Source: JBIOJM01 sp044450785
Lineage (GTDB): Bacteria > Planctomycetota > Planctomycetia > Isosphaerales > Isosphaeraceae
Assembly: GCA_044450785.1 (NCBI GenBank)
Contig: JBIOJM010000046.1
Location: forward strand, 1-42,450
DNA length: 42,450 nt
Direction: 5' to 3'
Shown in pieces: positions 15,876-24,627 of the stretch. The notes under the pieces were generated by a model, which was not told the DNA's origin, made no database searches, and saw only the letters and a program-made list of their open reading frames with translations. Each line of letters begins with the position of its first letter. Position 1 is the first letter of the stretch. Made by a program: the position numbers and the translations under genes.

Positions 15876-18158
15876 ATGTTCGGCTCTCATGCACAACAGA
15901 AGAGCGGGAAGCGAATGGCGACACGCATGCAGCCCAGGCTTGAGGGGCTCGAAGACCGGTTGGCGCCGGCCGTCTTCCGGGTCAATACTCTGCTCGACAC
16001 GGTAGCCGTGAACTTGAGTAACGGCAAGGACGCCGCGGGCCACATCTCGCTGCGGTCGGCGATCATGGCGGCCGACGCCAAGCCAAATGCCGACACTATC
16101 ATCCTCCCCAGCGGCACCTATACGCTGACGATCCCGGGGGCCGGCGAAGATAAGGATGCCACCGGTGATCTGGACATCAGCGGCAATCTGACGATCAAAG
16201 GTAAGAGTTCGGCCACGACCATCATCGACGGCAACGATATGGACCGCGTCATTCAGGTCCTGAGTGGCAAGGTGTCGATCTCGGGCGTGACGATCCAGCA
16301 TGGTCTGGCCGCCGAAGGGGCCGGGATCCTGAATTCCGGGGGCCGGGTGACGCTCACCTCGGTCACGATCCAGAACAACCAAGCCGTTGGCACCAACGGT
16401 ACCGACGGCGCCAAGGGCGCCGACGGCGGCAGTGTTGGCTCCGTGGGCGGCATCGGTACGATCGGATCCACGGGCGAGGGGGGTGGGATCTTCAACGCGG
16501 CCGGCTCGCTCAACATCTTGAAGAGCCTGATCACATCCAACCAAGCGTTCGGCGGCGCGGGTGGGGCCGGCGGCGCGGGGGGTTCCGGTGTCGTGGTCGG
16601 TACCATCGATGGCACGAACGGCGGTTCAGCGGTTGGCGGCGCCGGGGGCGCCGGCGGCGCGGGTGCTGACGGCCTGGGCGGTGGTGTCTTCAACGCGGCC
16701 GGAGCGAGTCTCACCATCTCCGGCACCGCGATCTCGATCAACGGGGCCTTCGGCGGCCTGGCAGGCGCGGGAGGCGCGGGAGGCGTGGCCATCGGCGGTA
16801 CCGGCGGCAACGACAACGGAGGCGTCGGGTTCGGCGGTTCTGCGAACGGCGGCGCAGGCGGCGTCGGTGGGGCGGCTGGCCGGGGTGAGGGCGCCGGACT
16901 GTTCAACCTCGGATCCGCCTCGTTGACAGGCTCCTCCAGCACGTTCTCGGGCAACAAAGCGATCGGCGGCTTCGGCACCACGGGTGGCGTGGGTGGCGAG
17001 GCGATCGGCGGCCCGGGCGGTAACGGCATCCTCAACGATGCGGGCGGCGCGGGCGGCTCCGCAGGCGGCGGCGTGGGTGGCAACAGCGGCGTTTCGGGCG
17101 CCGCCGAGGGCGGCGGCGTCTTCAACGGAGGTGGCGCGTCCTTGATCAGCACGGTCTCTCTGACCTTCTCGACTAATCAAGCCACCGGTGGCTTGGGCGG
17201 CACGGGCGGCACGGGCGGCATTGGAATCGGCGGCCACGGCGGCACGGGCGGCAATATCGCCGGCGGCGCGGGCGGCGCCGCCGGCAATGGCTTCGGCGGC
17301 GTCGGCGGCCGGGGCGGCGATGGCGGCGAAGGCGACGGCGGCGGCCTGTACAACGATATCGGCGGCACGGTTACCTTCAAGCCGCAGAAGCCGTCCAAAC
17401 CGCCAGCCGCCAGCACGTTCACGAGCAACCTGGCTATCGGCGGGAAAGGCGGCGCCGCCGGCATCGGTGGCTCCGGTCATGGAGGAGCCGGCGGCAACGG
17501 TGGCGCCGTGAGTGCCGGCGCCATCGGCGGAGTGGGCGCCGGCGGCAATGGGGGCGCCGCCGGCTCGGCCAACAGTGGAGAGGGCGGAGGCCTGTTCAAC
17601 GCCGGCAGCGCCTCCTTCACGGGTATCACCGTGAACTTCACCTCCAACCAGGCGAACGGCGGTCTTGGCGTCAATGGTGGTCTCAGCGGTAGCGGCGCCG
17701 GCGCTGCCGGCGGCACCAGCCACGACGGTACGACCGGTCCCCTCGGCGGCGAAGGCCGTGCGGGTGATGGCGGCACCGGCGGCGATGGCGGTATCGGCCA
17801 GGGCGGCGGGATCTTCAACTCGAACAATGGCACCCTCACCATCAAGCCCAGGCAAGGGGCGAAGAAGGGATCCAAGCAGGCCAAGGCCACCAACCTCATC
17901 ACCGCCAACCAGGCCAACCTGGGAGCGTCGGGTGTGGGAGGTCTCTCCAGCACCGCCTCCACCGGGGGCGCGGGCGGCAGCCCCAACGGGCCCGCCGGCG
18001 GTGCTTTCGTGGGCGACCCCGGCGCAGACGGCTTCGCCGGCGTTGGTGTCGGTGGCGGCCTCGCCACTTTCGGCACCGCCACCATCGACAACACAACCAT
18101 CACCGGCAACACCGCTTCGACCAACGACAACGACGTGGACGGCACCTTCTCGACGTGA
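15876..18158 (+). CDS. Secreted or surface Gly-rich PGRS-like protein with a LEPR-XLL-type N-terminus
   Basis: A 760-residue protein. The N-terminus carries RMQPRLEGLEDRLAPAVF, a variant of the planctomycete LEPR-XLL sorting-like motif. A CSLREA-like stretch follows (HISLRSAIMAADA) and then a parallel beta-helix start (GNLTIKGKSSATTIIDG). The rest is about eight units, each opening with a strand such as LITSNQAFGG or FTSNLAIGG and continuing as a long GGxGG tract, broken by GGGIFN/GGGLFN turns. It resembles mycobacterial PE-PGRS tails in composition but not in origin. ATG 15876 has AGGGGG about 7 nt upstream. The 288 bp before it are shared with the divergent sigma gene. A long antisense open frame over it is a by-product of GGC/GCC codons. 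Confidence 0.85.
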   Translation: MFGSHAQQKSGKRMATRMQPRLEGLEDRLAPAVFRVNTLLDTVAVNLSNGKDAAGHISLRSAIMAADAKPNADTIILPSGTYTLTIPGAGEDKDATGDLDISGNLTIKGKSSATTIIDGNDMDRVIQVLSGKVSISGVTIQHGLAAEGAGILNSGGRVTLTSVTIQNNQAVGTNGTDGAKGADGGSVGSVGGIGTIGSTGEGGGIFNAAGSLNILKSLITSNQAFGGAGGAGGAGGSGVVVGTIDGTNGGSAVGGAGGAGGAGADGLGGGVFNAAGASLTISGTAISINGAFGGLAGAGGAGGVAIGGTGGNDNGGVGFGGSANGGAGGVGGAAGRGEGAGLFNLGSASLTGSSSTFSGNKAIGGFGTTGGVGGEAIGGPGGNGILNDAGGAGGSAGGGVGGNSGVSGAAEGGGVFNGGGASLISTVSLTFSTNQATGGLGGTGGTGGIGIGGHGGTGGNIAGGAGGAAGNGFGGVGGRGGDGGEGDGGGLYNDIGGTVTFKPQKPSKPPAASTFTSNLAIGGKGGAAGIGGSGHGGAGGNGGAVSAGAIGGVGAGGNGGAAGSANSGEGGGLFNAGSASFTGITVNFTSNQANGGLGVNGGLSGSGAGAAGGTSHDGTTGPLGGEGRAGDGGTGGDGGIGQGGGIFNSNNGTLTIKPRQGAKKGSKQAKATNLITANQANLGASGVGGLSSTASTGGAGGSPNGPAGGAFVGDPGADGFAGVGVGGGLATFGTATIDNTTITGNTASTNDNDVDGTFST

Positions 18159-18289
18159 CAGTCAACCCAGCCGATGCGGTGGGCCTGGACCCTTCAGGCC
18201 CAAACCCAACAATCGTGTTGCCAAGAGCAGAGCAGCGAACCCGCGACCGTGAATCTGGGGTATCGTGGCGACACAGGACCGGCAGTGAT

Positions 18290-18475
18290 GCCGTCGCAAA
18301 TCTCGTCTCGAGGGCGGCGATGGCCGCGAGAGTCACGAACCCCGTGTTGAAGCCCGCCGCCTGGACCACGAACCCGATCAGGAAGTTGCTCAACGCCGCC
18401 CCGATGACCGTCGCCGTGGACCGCGGGCACGTTCGAGACGAGGTTGGAGAGGATGACAGAAAGGATTGAGACAAG
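18290..18475 (-). pseudogene. Juxtaposed remnants of two membrane transporters
   Basis: On the minus strand, one frame from about 18475 reads LVSILSVILSNLVSNVPAV, the conserved helix of ArsB/NhaD-type ion transporters (SNVPAV). From about 18425 a different frame reads ATVIGAALSNFLIGFVVQAA then GFNTGFVTLAAIAAL, a typical last-helix region of a major facilitator superfamily exporter. Neither piece has a start or a rest of gene, and both break off. The segment is best read as two decayed gene fragments joined by deletion. Confidence 0.55.
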
Positions 18476-18515
18476 ATGGACAGGGGACCGCAACGCATCT
18501 CCATTTCGCATGCTT

Positions 18516-19499
18516 TCAGGCGATCGGCTCGATGGCCAGCTCATGCCGGCCGATGAATTGCTCGGCCTCAGCGCGGCTGAAGACACCCGCCGTGGTGCCG
18601 ACCGCCCGGACGCAGCTTGCGCCGACGGCGCTGGCGAGCTTGAGGCAGTCCAGCTCGGATCGGCCTTCGAGCAGACCGGCGATGTATCCGGCGTTGAAGG
18701 CGTCGCCGCCGCCGGAGCCATCGACGAACGCGATCGGATAGGTGCCGAGCCGAACGCGGAGCGCATCGGAAACCGACACGACCCCCAGCTCGCCCCGGGT
18801 GATCACCACCCGGCGAGCGCCCAGGTCGTGAAATGTCCTGGCCTGGCGGATCGGGTCCGTCTCGCCCAGAATCAGGTCCGCCTCGTCCGCGTTGGGTACG
18901 AAGACGTCCGTGTGGGGTAAAACGACTTTGAGCGGCTCGAGATAGTGTCCGGGACCGGGCGTGGCAACGTCGAGCACCGTGAGGGTGCCGGCTTGCCGGG
19001 CCCGCGCGAACCGCTCGGCCAGCTCGCCCGCATCGAGACGGGGGAGGATCAAGAAATATCCGATGTGCAGCACGCGCCGAGGTCGCTCCAGCACGGCGTC
19101 GAGATCCGAGGCGACGAAGCCCGTGTTGGCACCCACGGAGTGGATGAACCGCCGATCCTCACCCCGGACGTTGACGATCAGGGTCTGGCTGGTGGCGAGC
19201 ACGGGGTCGATCAAGAGCGCGCGGGTATCCACCTTGTGGGCCCGCAGGGTCTCGGTGGCGAACCGGCCGAAGATGTCGTCGCCGACACGGGCGCAGATCG
19301 CGGCCGTCACACCCAGCCGGGCGAGGTCGACCGCCGTGTTGGCGGCGCCCCCGCCGATGTTCAACACCAGCTCGTCGACCGCGACCAGCTCGCCGGCTCT
19401 GGGCAGGTGTTCGAGCGGCGGGCACACGTGGTCGGCCACGACCAGCCCCGCGCACACGACAGGGGCCGCGGACGTGACCGGCGAGGAAGACGTAGACAC
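18516..19499 (-). CDS. PfkB/ribokinase-family sugar kinase
   Basis: A 327-residue kinase that should phosphorylate a sugar or nucleoside with ATP. The N-terminal part shows NIGGGAANTAVDLARLGV, the PfkB signature-1 region. The C-terminal signature is DGSGGGDAFNAGYIAGLL, holding the catalytic Asp. The usual DTTGAGD is altered to DGSGGGD, but the anion hole glycines and catalytic Asp remain. The substrate is unknown. The start is a GTG at 19499 with no strong ribosome-binding site, so the exact start is uncertain. It lies 37 bp downstream of ftsH on the same strand and may be cotranscribed with it. Confidence 0.88.
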   Translation of the reverse strand: MSTSSSPVTSAAPVVCAGLVVADHVCPPLEHLPRAGELVAVDELVLNIGGGAANTAVDLARLGVTAAICARVGDDIFGRFATETLRAHKVDTRALLIDPVLATSQTLIVNVRGEDRRFIHSVGANTGFVASDLDAVLERPRRVLHIGYFLILPRLDAGELAERFARARQAGTLTVLDVATPGPGHYLEPLKVVLPHTDVFVPNADEADLILGETDPIRQARTFHDLGARRVVITRGELGVVSVSDALRVRLGTYPIAFVDGSGGGDAFNAGYIAGLLEGRSELDCLKLASAVGASCVRAVGTTAGVFSRAEAEQFIGRHELAIEPIA

Positions 19500-19536
19500 G
19501 GTGGAGGTTCCCCGGGGTTGGTGCTCCGCTGGGCGG

Positions 19537-21615
19537 TCACGACGACGGGTTGTCGAGCGAGGCCACGATCCCGCTGGGCCGCAGGGGTGATTCCTTGGGC
19601 TCCGCGTCGTCGGTGACGCGCTTGCCGATCATCTCCTCGATCTCGGCGACGGACAAGACCTCGCGTTCAATCAGGGCCTCGGTCACGCGCTCCAGCTCCT
19701 CGCGGTGCTGCTCGAGCAGGTGGTAGGCGCGGTCGTCGGCCTCGCGAAGGATGCGGCCGACCTCCTCGTCGATGAGCTGGGCGGTGTGCTCGGAGTGGTC
19801 TCGGGTCTCGCTCATCTCACGGCCGAGGAACGGGTTCTCCTCGGAGTCGCGGAAGAACACGGGGCCGATCCGGTCGCTCATGCCGCATTGCGTGACCATG
19901 ACCCGCGCCAGCCGGGTCGCCCGCTTCAGGTCGTCGGCGACTCCCGCTGACAGGTCGTCGAAGACCAGGCGTTCGGCTGCGCGGCCGCCGAGCGCGACGG
20001 CCAGCATGGCCTTGATGTCCCGCCCGTAATAGCTGACCCTGTCCTCGGTGGGCAGGTACTGGGTCACGCCCAAGGCACGGCCTCGCGGGATGATGGTGAC
20101 CTTGTGCACCGGGTCGGCCTCGGGGATCCACCAGGCGACCAGAGCGTGGCCGACCTCGTGGTAGGCGGTCGCGCGTTTCTCTTTTTCGGTGATGACCTCC
20201 TCGCGCTTGGCGCCCATCAGGATCTTGTCGCGTGCTGCCTCGAAGTCGGCCATGTCGAGGGCAGTCTTGTCCTCGCGGGTGGCCAGCAGGGCCGCCTCGT
20301 TGACCAGGTTCGCCAGGTCGGCCCCACTCATGCCGACGGTCCCCCGCGAGATCGACTCGAGGCTGACGTCGGTGGCCAGCGGCGTGTTGCGGGTGTGGAC
20401 CTTGAGGATCTCCAGGCGGCCCTTCTTGGTCGGCCGGTCGACGGTGACGTGGCGATCGAATCGCCCGGGCCGGAGCAGGGCCGGATCGAGCACGTCGGGC
20501 CGGTTGGTCGCCGCCAGGACGATCACGCTTTCATTGGGAGCGAAGCCGTCCATCTCGGTCAGGATCTGGTTGAGCGTCTGCTCACGCTCGTCGTGGCCGC
20601 CGCCCAGCCCGGCTCCTCGGACCCGTCCGACGGCGTCGATCTCGTCGATGAACAAAATGCACGGACTGCTCTCCTTGGCGGTCTTGAACATGTCACGGAC
20701 CCGGCTGGCGCCCACGCCGACGAACATCTGGATGAATTCGGAGCCCGAAATCGAGAAGAACGGCACTCCGGCCTCGCCGGCCACCGCCCGGGCCAGGAGC
20801 GTCTTGCCCGTCCCCGGCGGCCCGTTCAAGAGCACCCCCTTGGGGATCCGGCCACCCAGCCGCTGAAACTTCTCGGGGCTCTTGAGAAACTCGACGATCT
20901 CCTGCAGCTCCGATTTCGCGTTCTCCAACCCGGCCACTTCGTCGAACGTCGTCCGCTGTTTCGACTTGTCGTGCCTCTTCGCCGGGCTCTTCACGAAGCT
21001 CCCCAGAATCCCACCGTCGAACTGGTCCCGTGCCCGACGCATGAAGAGATAAAGGAAGATGATGATCACGAAGGCGGGCAAGACAAACATCATCAACACC
21101 AACGCGCTGCCCGAGTTGGGTGGCAGCGAATCGATGTGCACCAGGTCGCCGGCCTTCTTCTCCTCGGCTGCCTTCTTGTCCTCGGCTGCCTTCTTCTCCT
21201 CGGCTGCCTTCTTCTCCTCGGCTGGCTTCTTCTCGCTGCGCTGGATCAACTTCTGAGTGATCGGCTCGATCGACGCCTCCGAGGGCGCATAAGTGATGAA
21301 CCTGTTGACCGTGGTCGGAGCCTGCGTCGGCGAGCTCTGATAGGGCTGCGGCTTCCGCAGCTCGCCCCGGATCTCCGACCCCTGGATCGAGATCGTCTTG
21401 ATGTTATCGCTCTCGACCTGTTCGTAGAACCACGGGTAGTAGCCGACCTGGGTCTCGGTCTTCGGCACGAACTGCCAAAAGATCACGGCAAACCCGCCGA
21501 GCAACAGCAGGAAAAGCCAGGGAGGGGTCGGCGGCCCACCGGAACCATTCGTCTTGCGTCCGCTGTTCGGCGGCGGCCGGCGCGGCGTTTCTTGTTGCGG
21601 CGATCGATTCTCCAT
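19537..21615 (-). CDS. ftsH: ATP-dependent zinc metalloprotease FtsH
   Basis: A 692-residue membrane AAA+ protease that extracts and degrades membrane and short-lived proteins. It has TM1 at about 33-49, a periplasmic domain, and TM2 at about 171-192. Walker A is GPPGTGKT (265-272), Walker B is ILFIDEID, the second region of homology is ATNRPDVLDPALLRPGRFDR, and the zinc site is HEVGH (486-490, in place of the common HEAGH). Just before TM2 the periplasmic region carries a charged repeat of AEEKKA units (129-155) that is not usual in FtsH. It starts at ATG 21615. No strong promoter was identified upstream. Confidence 0.97.
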   Translation of the reverse strand: MENRSPQQETPRRPPPNSGRKTNGSGGPPTPPWLFLLLLGGFAVIFWQFVPKTETQVGYYPWFYEQVESDNIKTISIQGSEIRGELRKPQPYQSSPTQAPTTVNRFITYAPSEASIEPITQKLIQRSEKKPAEEKKAAEEKKAAEDKKAAEEKKAGDLVHIDSLPPNSGSALVLMMFVLPAFVIIIFLYLFMRRARDQFDGGILGSFVKSPAKRHDKSKQRTTFDEVAGLENAKSELQEIVEFLKSPEKFQRLGGRIPKGVLLNGPPGTGKTLLARAVAGEAGVPFFSISGSEFIQMFVGVGASRVRDMFKTAKESSPCILFIDEIDAVGRVRGAGLGGGHDEREQTLNQILTEMDGFAPNESVIVLAATNRPDVLDPALLRPGRFDRHVTVDRPTKKGRLEILKVHTRNTPLATDVSLESISRGTVGMSGADLANLVNEAALLATREDKTALDMADFEAARDKILMGAKREEVITEKEKRATAYHEVGHALVAWWIPEADPVHKVTIIPRGRALGVTQYLPTEDRVSYYGRDIKAMLAVALGGRAAERLVFDDLSAGVADDLKRATRLARVMVTQCGMSDRIGPVFFRDSEENPFLGREMSETRDHSEHTAQLIDEEVGRILREADDRAYHLLEQHREELERVTEALIEREVLSVAEIEEMIGKRVTDDAEPKESPLRPSGIVASLDNPSS
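21151..21231 (-). repeat. 18-bp in-frame repeat inside ftsH (AEEKKA units)
   Basis: About four copies of an 18-bp unit encode (P/A)AEEKKA/AAEDKKA, giving an alternating Lys/Glu helix in the periplasmic loop just before TM2. As a perfect in-frame repeat it can expand or contract without a frameshift. Confidence 0.8.
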
Positions 21616-21844
21616 GCGTTCTCACTCAGTTCCCAGCCGATGAATCACCCGTCGGTCGCTCAAGGTCGCGACACGGCCCTCGCCACCCGACGGCCGCTGC
21701 ATGAAGAATTGTACCGCACATTCGTCAAAAGTTCAGGGGGTGTCGGCACCGGCCAACCGGACTGACTGGCAGCACACGATGCGTGCACGTGTGATGGCGT
21801 GCCTGACGAGCATCTTCGTCTGGACGCTGGGCGAGTCCCGCCGG

Positions 21845-22891
21845 TCAATGGGGGGACGATCCGCTGCCGGCAGTCTCGAGCCATTTCTCGCAATCCATGG
21901 CCGCCGCGCATCCGGAGCCGGCGGCGGTGATCGCCTGGCGGTAGTGGGTGTCGACGACGTCTCCGCACGCGAAAACCCCCTCAATGTTGGTGGCGGTTCC
22001 GTAGTTGGGGAGGGAGTCGAAGAGACCGGCGTCGGCTTCGACCCCTTTCCAGGCCAGAGCCGTGCGGGTCAGGAGGTAGCCGTCCGGCGTCATCGCCAGT
22101 CGACCTTGGAAAATCGCCGTGTTCGGCACGTGGCCGATGGCCAGGAAGAGACCGTCGATCTTCAGGTCCCGAACCGAGCCGTCCTTGGTCGACCGTAGCT
22201 TGATGCCGGAGAGGACCTGATGGCCGTCCCGCTTTTCGCCGACGACTTCCACGACGGCCGAGCTCCAGGCGTACGCGACCTTGGGATTCTTGGCGACGCG
22301 GTCCTGCATGATCTTGGACGCCCGCAGGGTGTCGCGGCGGTGGATCAGTGTGACCTTGGTGGCGAACTTGGTCAAGAAGGTCGCCTCTTCCACGGCGGAA
22401 TCGCCCCCTCCCACGACCGCGATCTCCTTACCTCGGTAGAAGTGCCCGTCGCAGGTCGCGCACGTGCTGACGCCGTTGCCGCGATAGGGCCCTTCCAGGC
22501 CCAGCCATCGGGCCGACGCGCCCGTGGCCACGATGAGTGCGTCGCTCGTGTAGTCGCGGACCGTCCCGCTCGACGGGTCGCCGCTGGGATCGTCCGTGGT
22601 CCGAACCATGAACGGCCGGCGCGACAGGTCTGTCTCGTAGACGGTCTCCCACTTGCAATCGGCCCCGAACCGCTGCGCCTGCTTACGCATCAACTCCATC
22701 AATTCCGGCCCCATGATCCCTTCCGGGAATCCCGGGAAATTGTCGACCGCCGTGGTCAAGGTCAATTGACCCCCGGGCTCCTTCCCCTCGAAGACCAAGG
22801 GCGCGAGGTTGGCCCGTGCGGCGTAGAGCGCCGCGGTCAAGCCCGCCGACCCGGAACCGATGATGATCACCGCTGCATGTGGCTCTGACAT
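21845..22891 (-). CDS. trxB: Thioredoxin reductase
   Basis: A 348-residue flavoprotein that reduces thioredoxin with NADPH. The FAD-binding motif is IIGSGSAGLTAALYAARA near the N-terminus. The redox-active disulfide is CATCDG, the classic CxxC of bacterial TrxB. The NADPH motif is VVGGGDSAVEEA. The second FAD contact is IEGVFACGDVVD, followed by RQAITAAGSGCAAAMD. The ATG at 22891 (second of two adjacent ATGs) is chosen because GAGGAG lies 4 nt upstream; the open frame extends further but without support. It likely feeds thioredoxin for the Bcp peroxiredoxin in this window. Confidence 0.96.
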   Translation of the reverse strand: MSEPHAAVIIIGSGSAGLTAALYAARANLAPLVFEGKEPGGQLTLTTAVDNFPGFPEGIMGPELMELMRKQAQRFGADCKWETVYETDLSRRPFMVRTTDDPSGDPSSGTVRDYTSDALIVATGASARWLGLEGPYRGNGVSTCATCDGHFYRGKEIAVVGGGDSAVEEATFLTKFATKVTLIHRRDTLRASKIMQDRVAKNPKVAYAWSSAVVEVVGEKRDGHQVLSGIKLRSTKDGSVRDLKIDGLFLAIGHVPNTAIFQGRLAMTPDGYLLTRTALAWKGVEADAGLFDSLPNYGTATNIEGVFACGDVVDTHYRQAITAAGSGCAAAMDCEKWLETAGSGSSPH

Positions 22892-23268
22892 CATACTCCT
22901 CGCAAGCAACAGCCAATCCGCACAACGAACTGGCAACTGAAAACTACTGTGGATCCCCACCATGGTCCTATTTTACCGAACAGAGTCCAGCGGTAACCGG
23001 GCGGACCAGCCCGGATTCTCTCAGCCCCGGCCCGCGGTGCCGATCCGGGTCGGGCGGACGTTGCGGGGGTGGGCTCGCCGGACCGGTCTCGGATCAAGCC
23101 CGCCCGCCCGCAAAGACGGCCCAATCTCGACAAACCGGCCTCCGTCCGCGCAGACGTGATCTAGACTCTTGATAAGCCCCACTTCCCGGAACGCGCGAGA
23201 CGTAGTCGCCGATGAAGTCGAACGCGGGCTGAAACCACAACTTGAGTTATCGATTAAGGACGCGAGAC
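22892..23268. other. Intergenic region between trxB and csrA
   Basis: This 377-bp GC-rich stretch separates divergent trxB and csrA. It must hold both promoters. I see no consensus promoter, repeat, RNA gene or convincing coding sequence in it. The csrA ribosome-binding site AAGGA is at 23256-23260. Confidence 0.5.
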
Positions 23269-23541
23269 ATGCTCGTTCTGACCCGGAAGCTCATGGAAAA
23301 ACTCTTCATTGGTGACGACATCTGCGTCACCGTGGTCCGCCTGGAGGGAGGACAAGTGCGGTTGGGGATCGATGCTCCGCGCGAGGTTCCGGTCGTCCGC
23401 GCCGAGCTGGTGCCGGAACGCTCGGGCCCGCCGTTCCGGACTGGCCCGCGGTCGCAGGCCGGCCCCGGGCCACACAATGTCAGCTACTCACCATCCGAGG
23501 CTCGTGGAGCCGATAGCCGACGCCGCGGACGGTTTCGATGA
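23269..23541 (+). CDS. csrA: CsrA-type RNA-binding translational regulator
   Basis: A 90-residue protein. Residues 1-46 match CsrA closely: MLVLTRKLMEKLFIGDDICV, then RLGIDAPREVPVVRAEL, including the RNA-contacting start and the GIDAP(R)E(V)PV(V)R core. CsrA dimers bind GGA in mRNA leaders and block or promote translation. After residue 47 there is a Pro/Arg/Gly-rich tail absent from most CsrA proteins. The last 62 bp overlap the 3' end of the oppositely oriented response-regulator gene. ATG 23269 has AAGGA 8 nt upstream. In some bacteria csrA is linked to flagellar genes; none are here. Confidence 0.9.
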   Translation: MLVLTRKLMEKLFIGDDICVTVVRLEGGQVRLGIDAPREVPVVRAELVPERSGPPFRTGPRSQAGPGPHNVSYSPSEARGADSRRRGRFR

Positions 23542-24187
23542 GCTCGCCTGCTTCGCCGAGCTTCTTCCGCAGGCTCTTGATGTGCACGTCGATCGTACGC
23601 TCCAGCACGATCGCGTCCTCGCCGATGGCCGCGTCCATCAGCTCGAATCGCGTGAACGCGCGGCCCGCCTGGCGGATCAGGACCTCGAGCAGACGGAATT
23701 CGGTCGGCGTGAGCGGCAGCTCGACCTCGCGATGGAACGCGCGGTGGCTGTGCCGGTCGATCACGATCCCCTGGCTCTCGATCATCGTCCCCGGCGCCGG
23801 CTCGTCCTTGAGCTGGCGGCGCCGCAGCTCCTTCTTGATCCGCTCCACCAGGATCTTCACGCTGTACGGCTTGGTCACGTAGTCGTCGGCCCCCGTGGCG
23901 AATCCCACGAGCTGGTCCGACTCCTCGGCCTTGGCCGTAACCATGATGATCGGGATGTCGCGAGTCCGCTGTCCTTGCTTGAGCTCGCGGCAGACCTCCA
24001 GCCCAGGTTTCAGAGGCAGCATCAAATCGAGCACGACCAAGTCCGGGAGCTTCAATTGGGCCTGCCTGATGCCCTCTTGGCCGTCATAAGACGTCAGCAC
24101 CTCGAAGCCCTCCCGCTCCAGGTTGCAGCTCAGGATCTCGACCAGCGAACGCTCGTCTTCAATCACCAGGATCTTCTGCTTGGACAT
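23480..24187 (-). CDS. OmpR/PhoB-family response regulator
   Basis: A 235-residue two-component response regulator. The receiver domain (1-120) has acidic pocket Glu10-Asp11, phospho-acceptor Asp54 in VVLDLML, Thr in MVTAKAEESD and Lys in YVTKPYS. The C-terminal winged helix (about 135-230) has PLTPTEFRLLEVLIRQAGRA then RTIDVHIKSLRKKL and TVRGVGYRL, as in PhoB/OmpR. No histidine kinase is adjacent, so its partner is unknown. The start at 24187 (MSKQK) is preferred to longer forms. Its 3' end overlaps csrA on the opposite strand by 62 bp. Confidence 0.92.
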   Translation of the reverse strand: MSKQKILVIEDERSLVEILSCNLEREGFEVLTSYDGQEGIRQAQLKLPDLVVLDLMLPLKPGLEVCRELKQGQRTRDIPIIMVTAKAEESDQLVGFATGADDYVTKPYSVKILVERIKKELRRRQLKDEPAPGTMIESQGIVIDRHSHRAFHREVELPLTPTEFRLLEVLIRQAGRAFTRFELMDAAIGEDAIVLERTIDVHIKSLRKKLGEAGELIETVRGVGYRLHEPRMVSS

Positions 24188-24311
24188 GGGCGTGACGCTT
24201 ACCTGAGTGGATGGGTGCGGTTTTTGTCCACGGTTCTCGGACAGTTGACCTCTGCACCATCTTAACAAGCCAAATGTCTAAGCGATGTCGGCATTGTGAA
24301 GAAATGTTGAA

Positions 24312-24356
24312 GATGAAGGATGAAACCGGAAAGGTCTGTCTTATTCATCCTTCATC
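24312..24356. repeat. 13-bp perfect inverted repeat made of heptamer units
   Basis: GATGAAGGATGAA (24312-24324) and its exact complement TTCATCCTTCATC (24344-24356) flank a 19-nt loop. The arms are two GGATGAA/TTCATCC heptamers; more TTCATCC-like units follow to about 24373. The same TTCATCC heptamer returns at 25667-25687. Confidence 0.8.
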
Positions 24357-24425
24357 CTTCCGCCTTCATCCTTTCAGAGTAATCTCTCCGGGCGCGGTGT
24401 AAGGCGAGTGGCAGGTCGAATGATC

Positions 24426-24481
24426 CCCGTAGCCGAAGTCGCCAGACTTCGGGTCGGAACTCTGGCGAGTTCCGCTACGGG
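24426..24481. repeat. Three-way-junction palindrome with complementary loops
   Basis: An 8-bp outer stem CCCGTAGC/GCTACGGG (24426-24433 with 24474-24481) encloses two hairpins with nothing else but a GGTC linker. Hairpin 1 (24434-24451) is CGAAGT-CGCCAG-ACTTCG; hairpin 2 (24456-24473) is GGAACT-CTGGCG-AGTTCC. The two 6-nt loops are exact complements of each other, so they could form a kissing pair or let the whole 56 bp fold as one long hairpin. It lies in the 440-bp gap before the coiled-coil gene at 24628. It looks like a REP-like dispersed element. Confidence 0.8.
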
Positions 24482-24627
24482 TATGGCATTTTCTGCCGCT
24501 TGCCTAATGAAATGCTTTTCTGCCGGAACGGTTTCATGGTATCGTGAACGCAATCGTGTCCCACGATCGCATTTCGGACGGTCTGACCGGTTCGAGGGAT
24601 CACGAGCACCACGCTCGGAGGTTGACC

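Noticed and set aside
16626..17855. Long Ala-rich frame antisense to the Gly-rich protein
   Set aside because: It arises because GGC repeats read as GCC on the other strand; there is no start context or motif.
20104..21765. Long plus-strand frame antisense to ftsH
   Set aside because: FtsH motifs are complete on the minus strand; the antisense product is low complexity.
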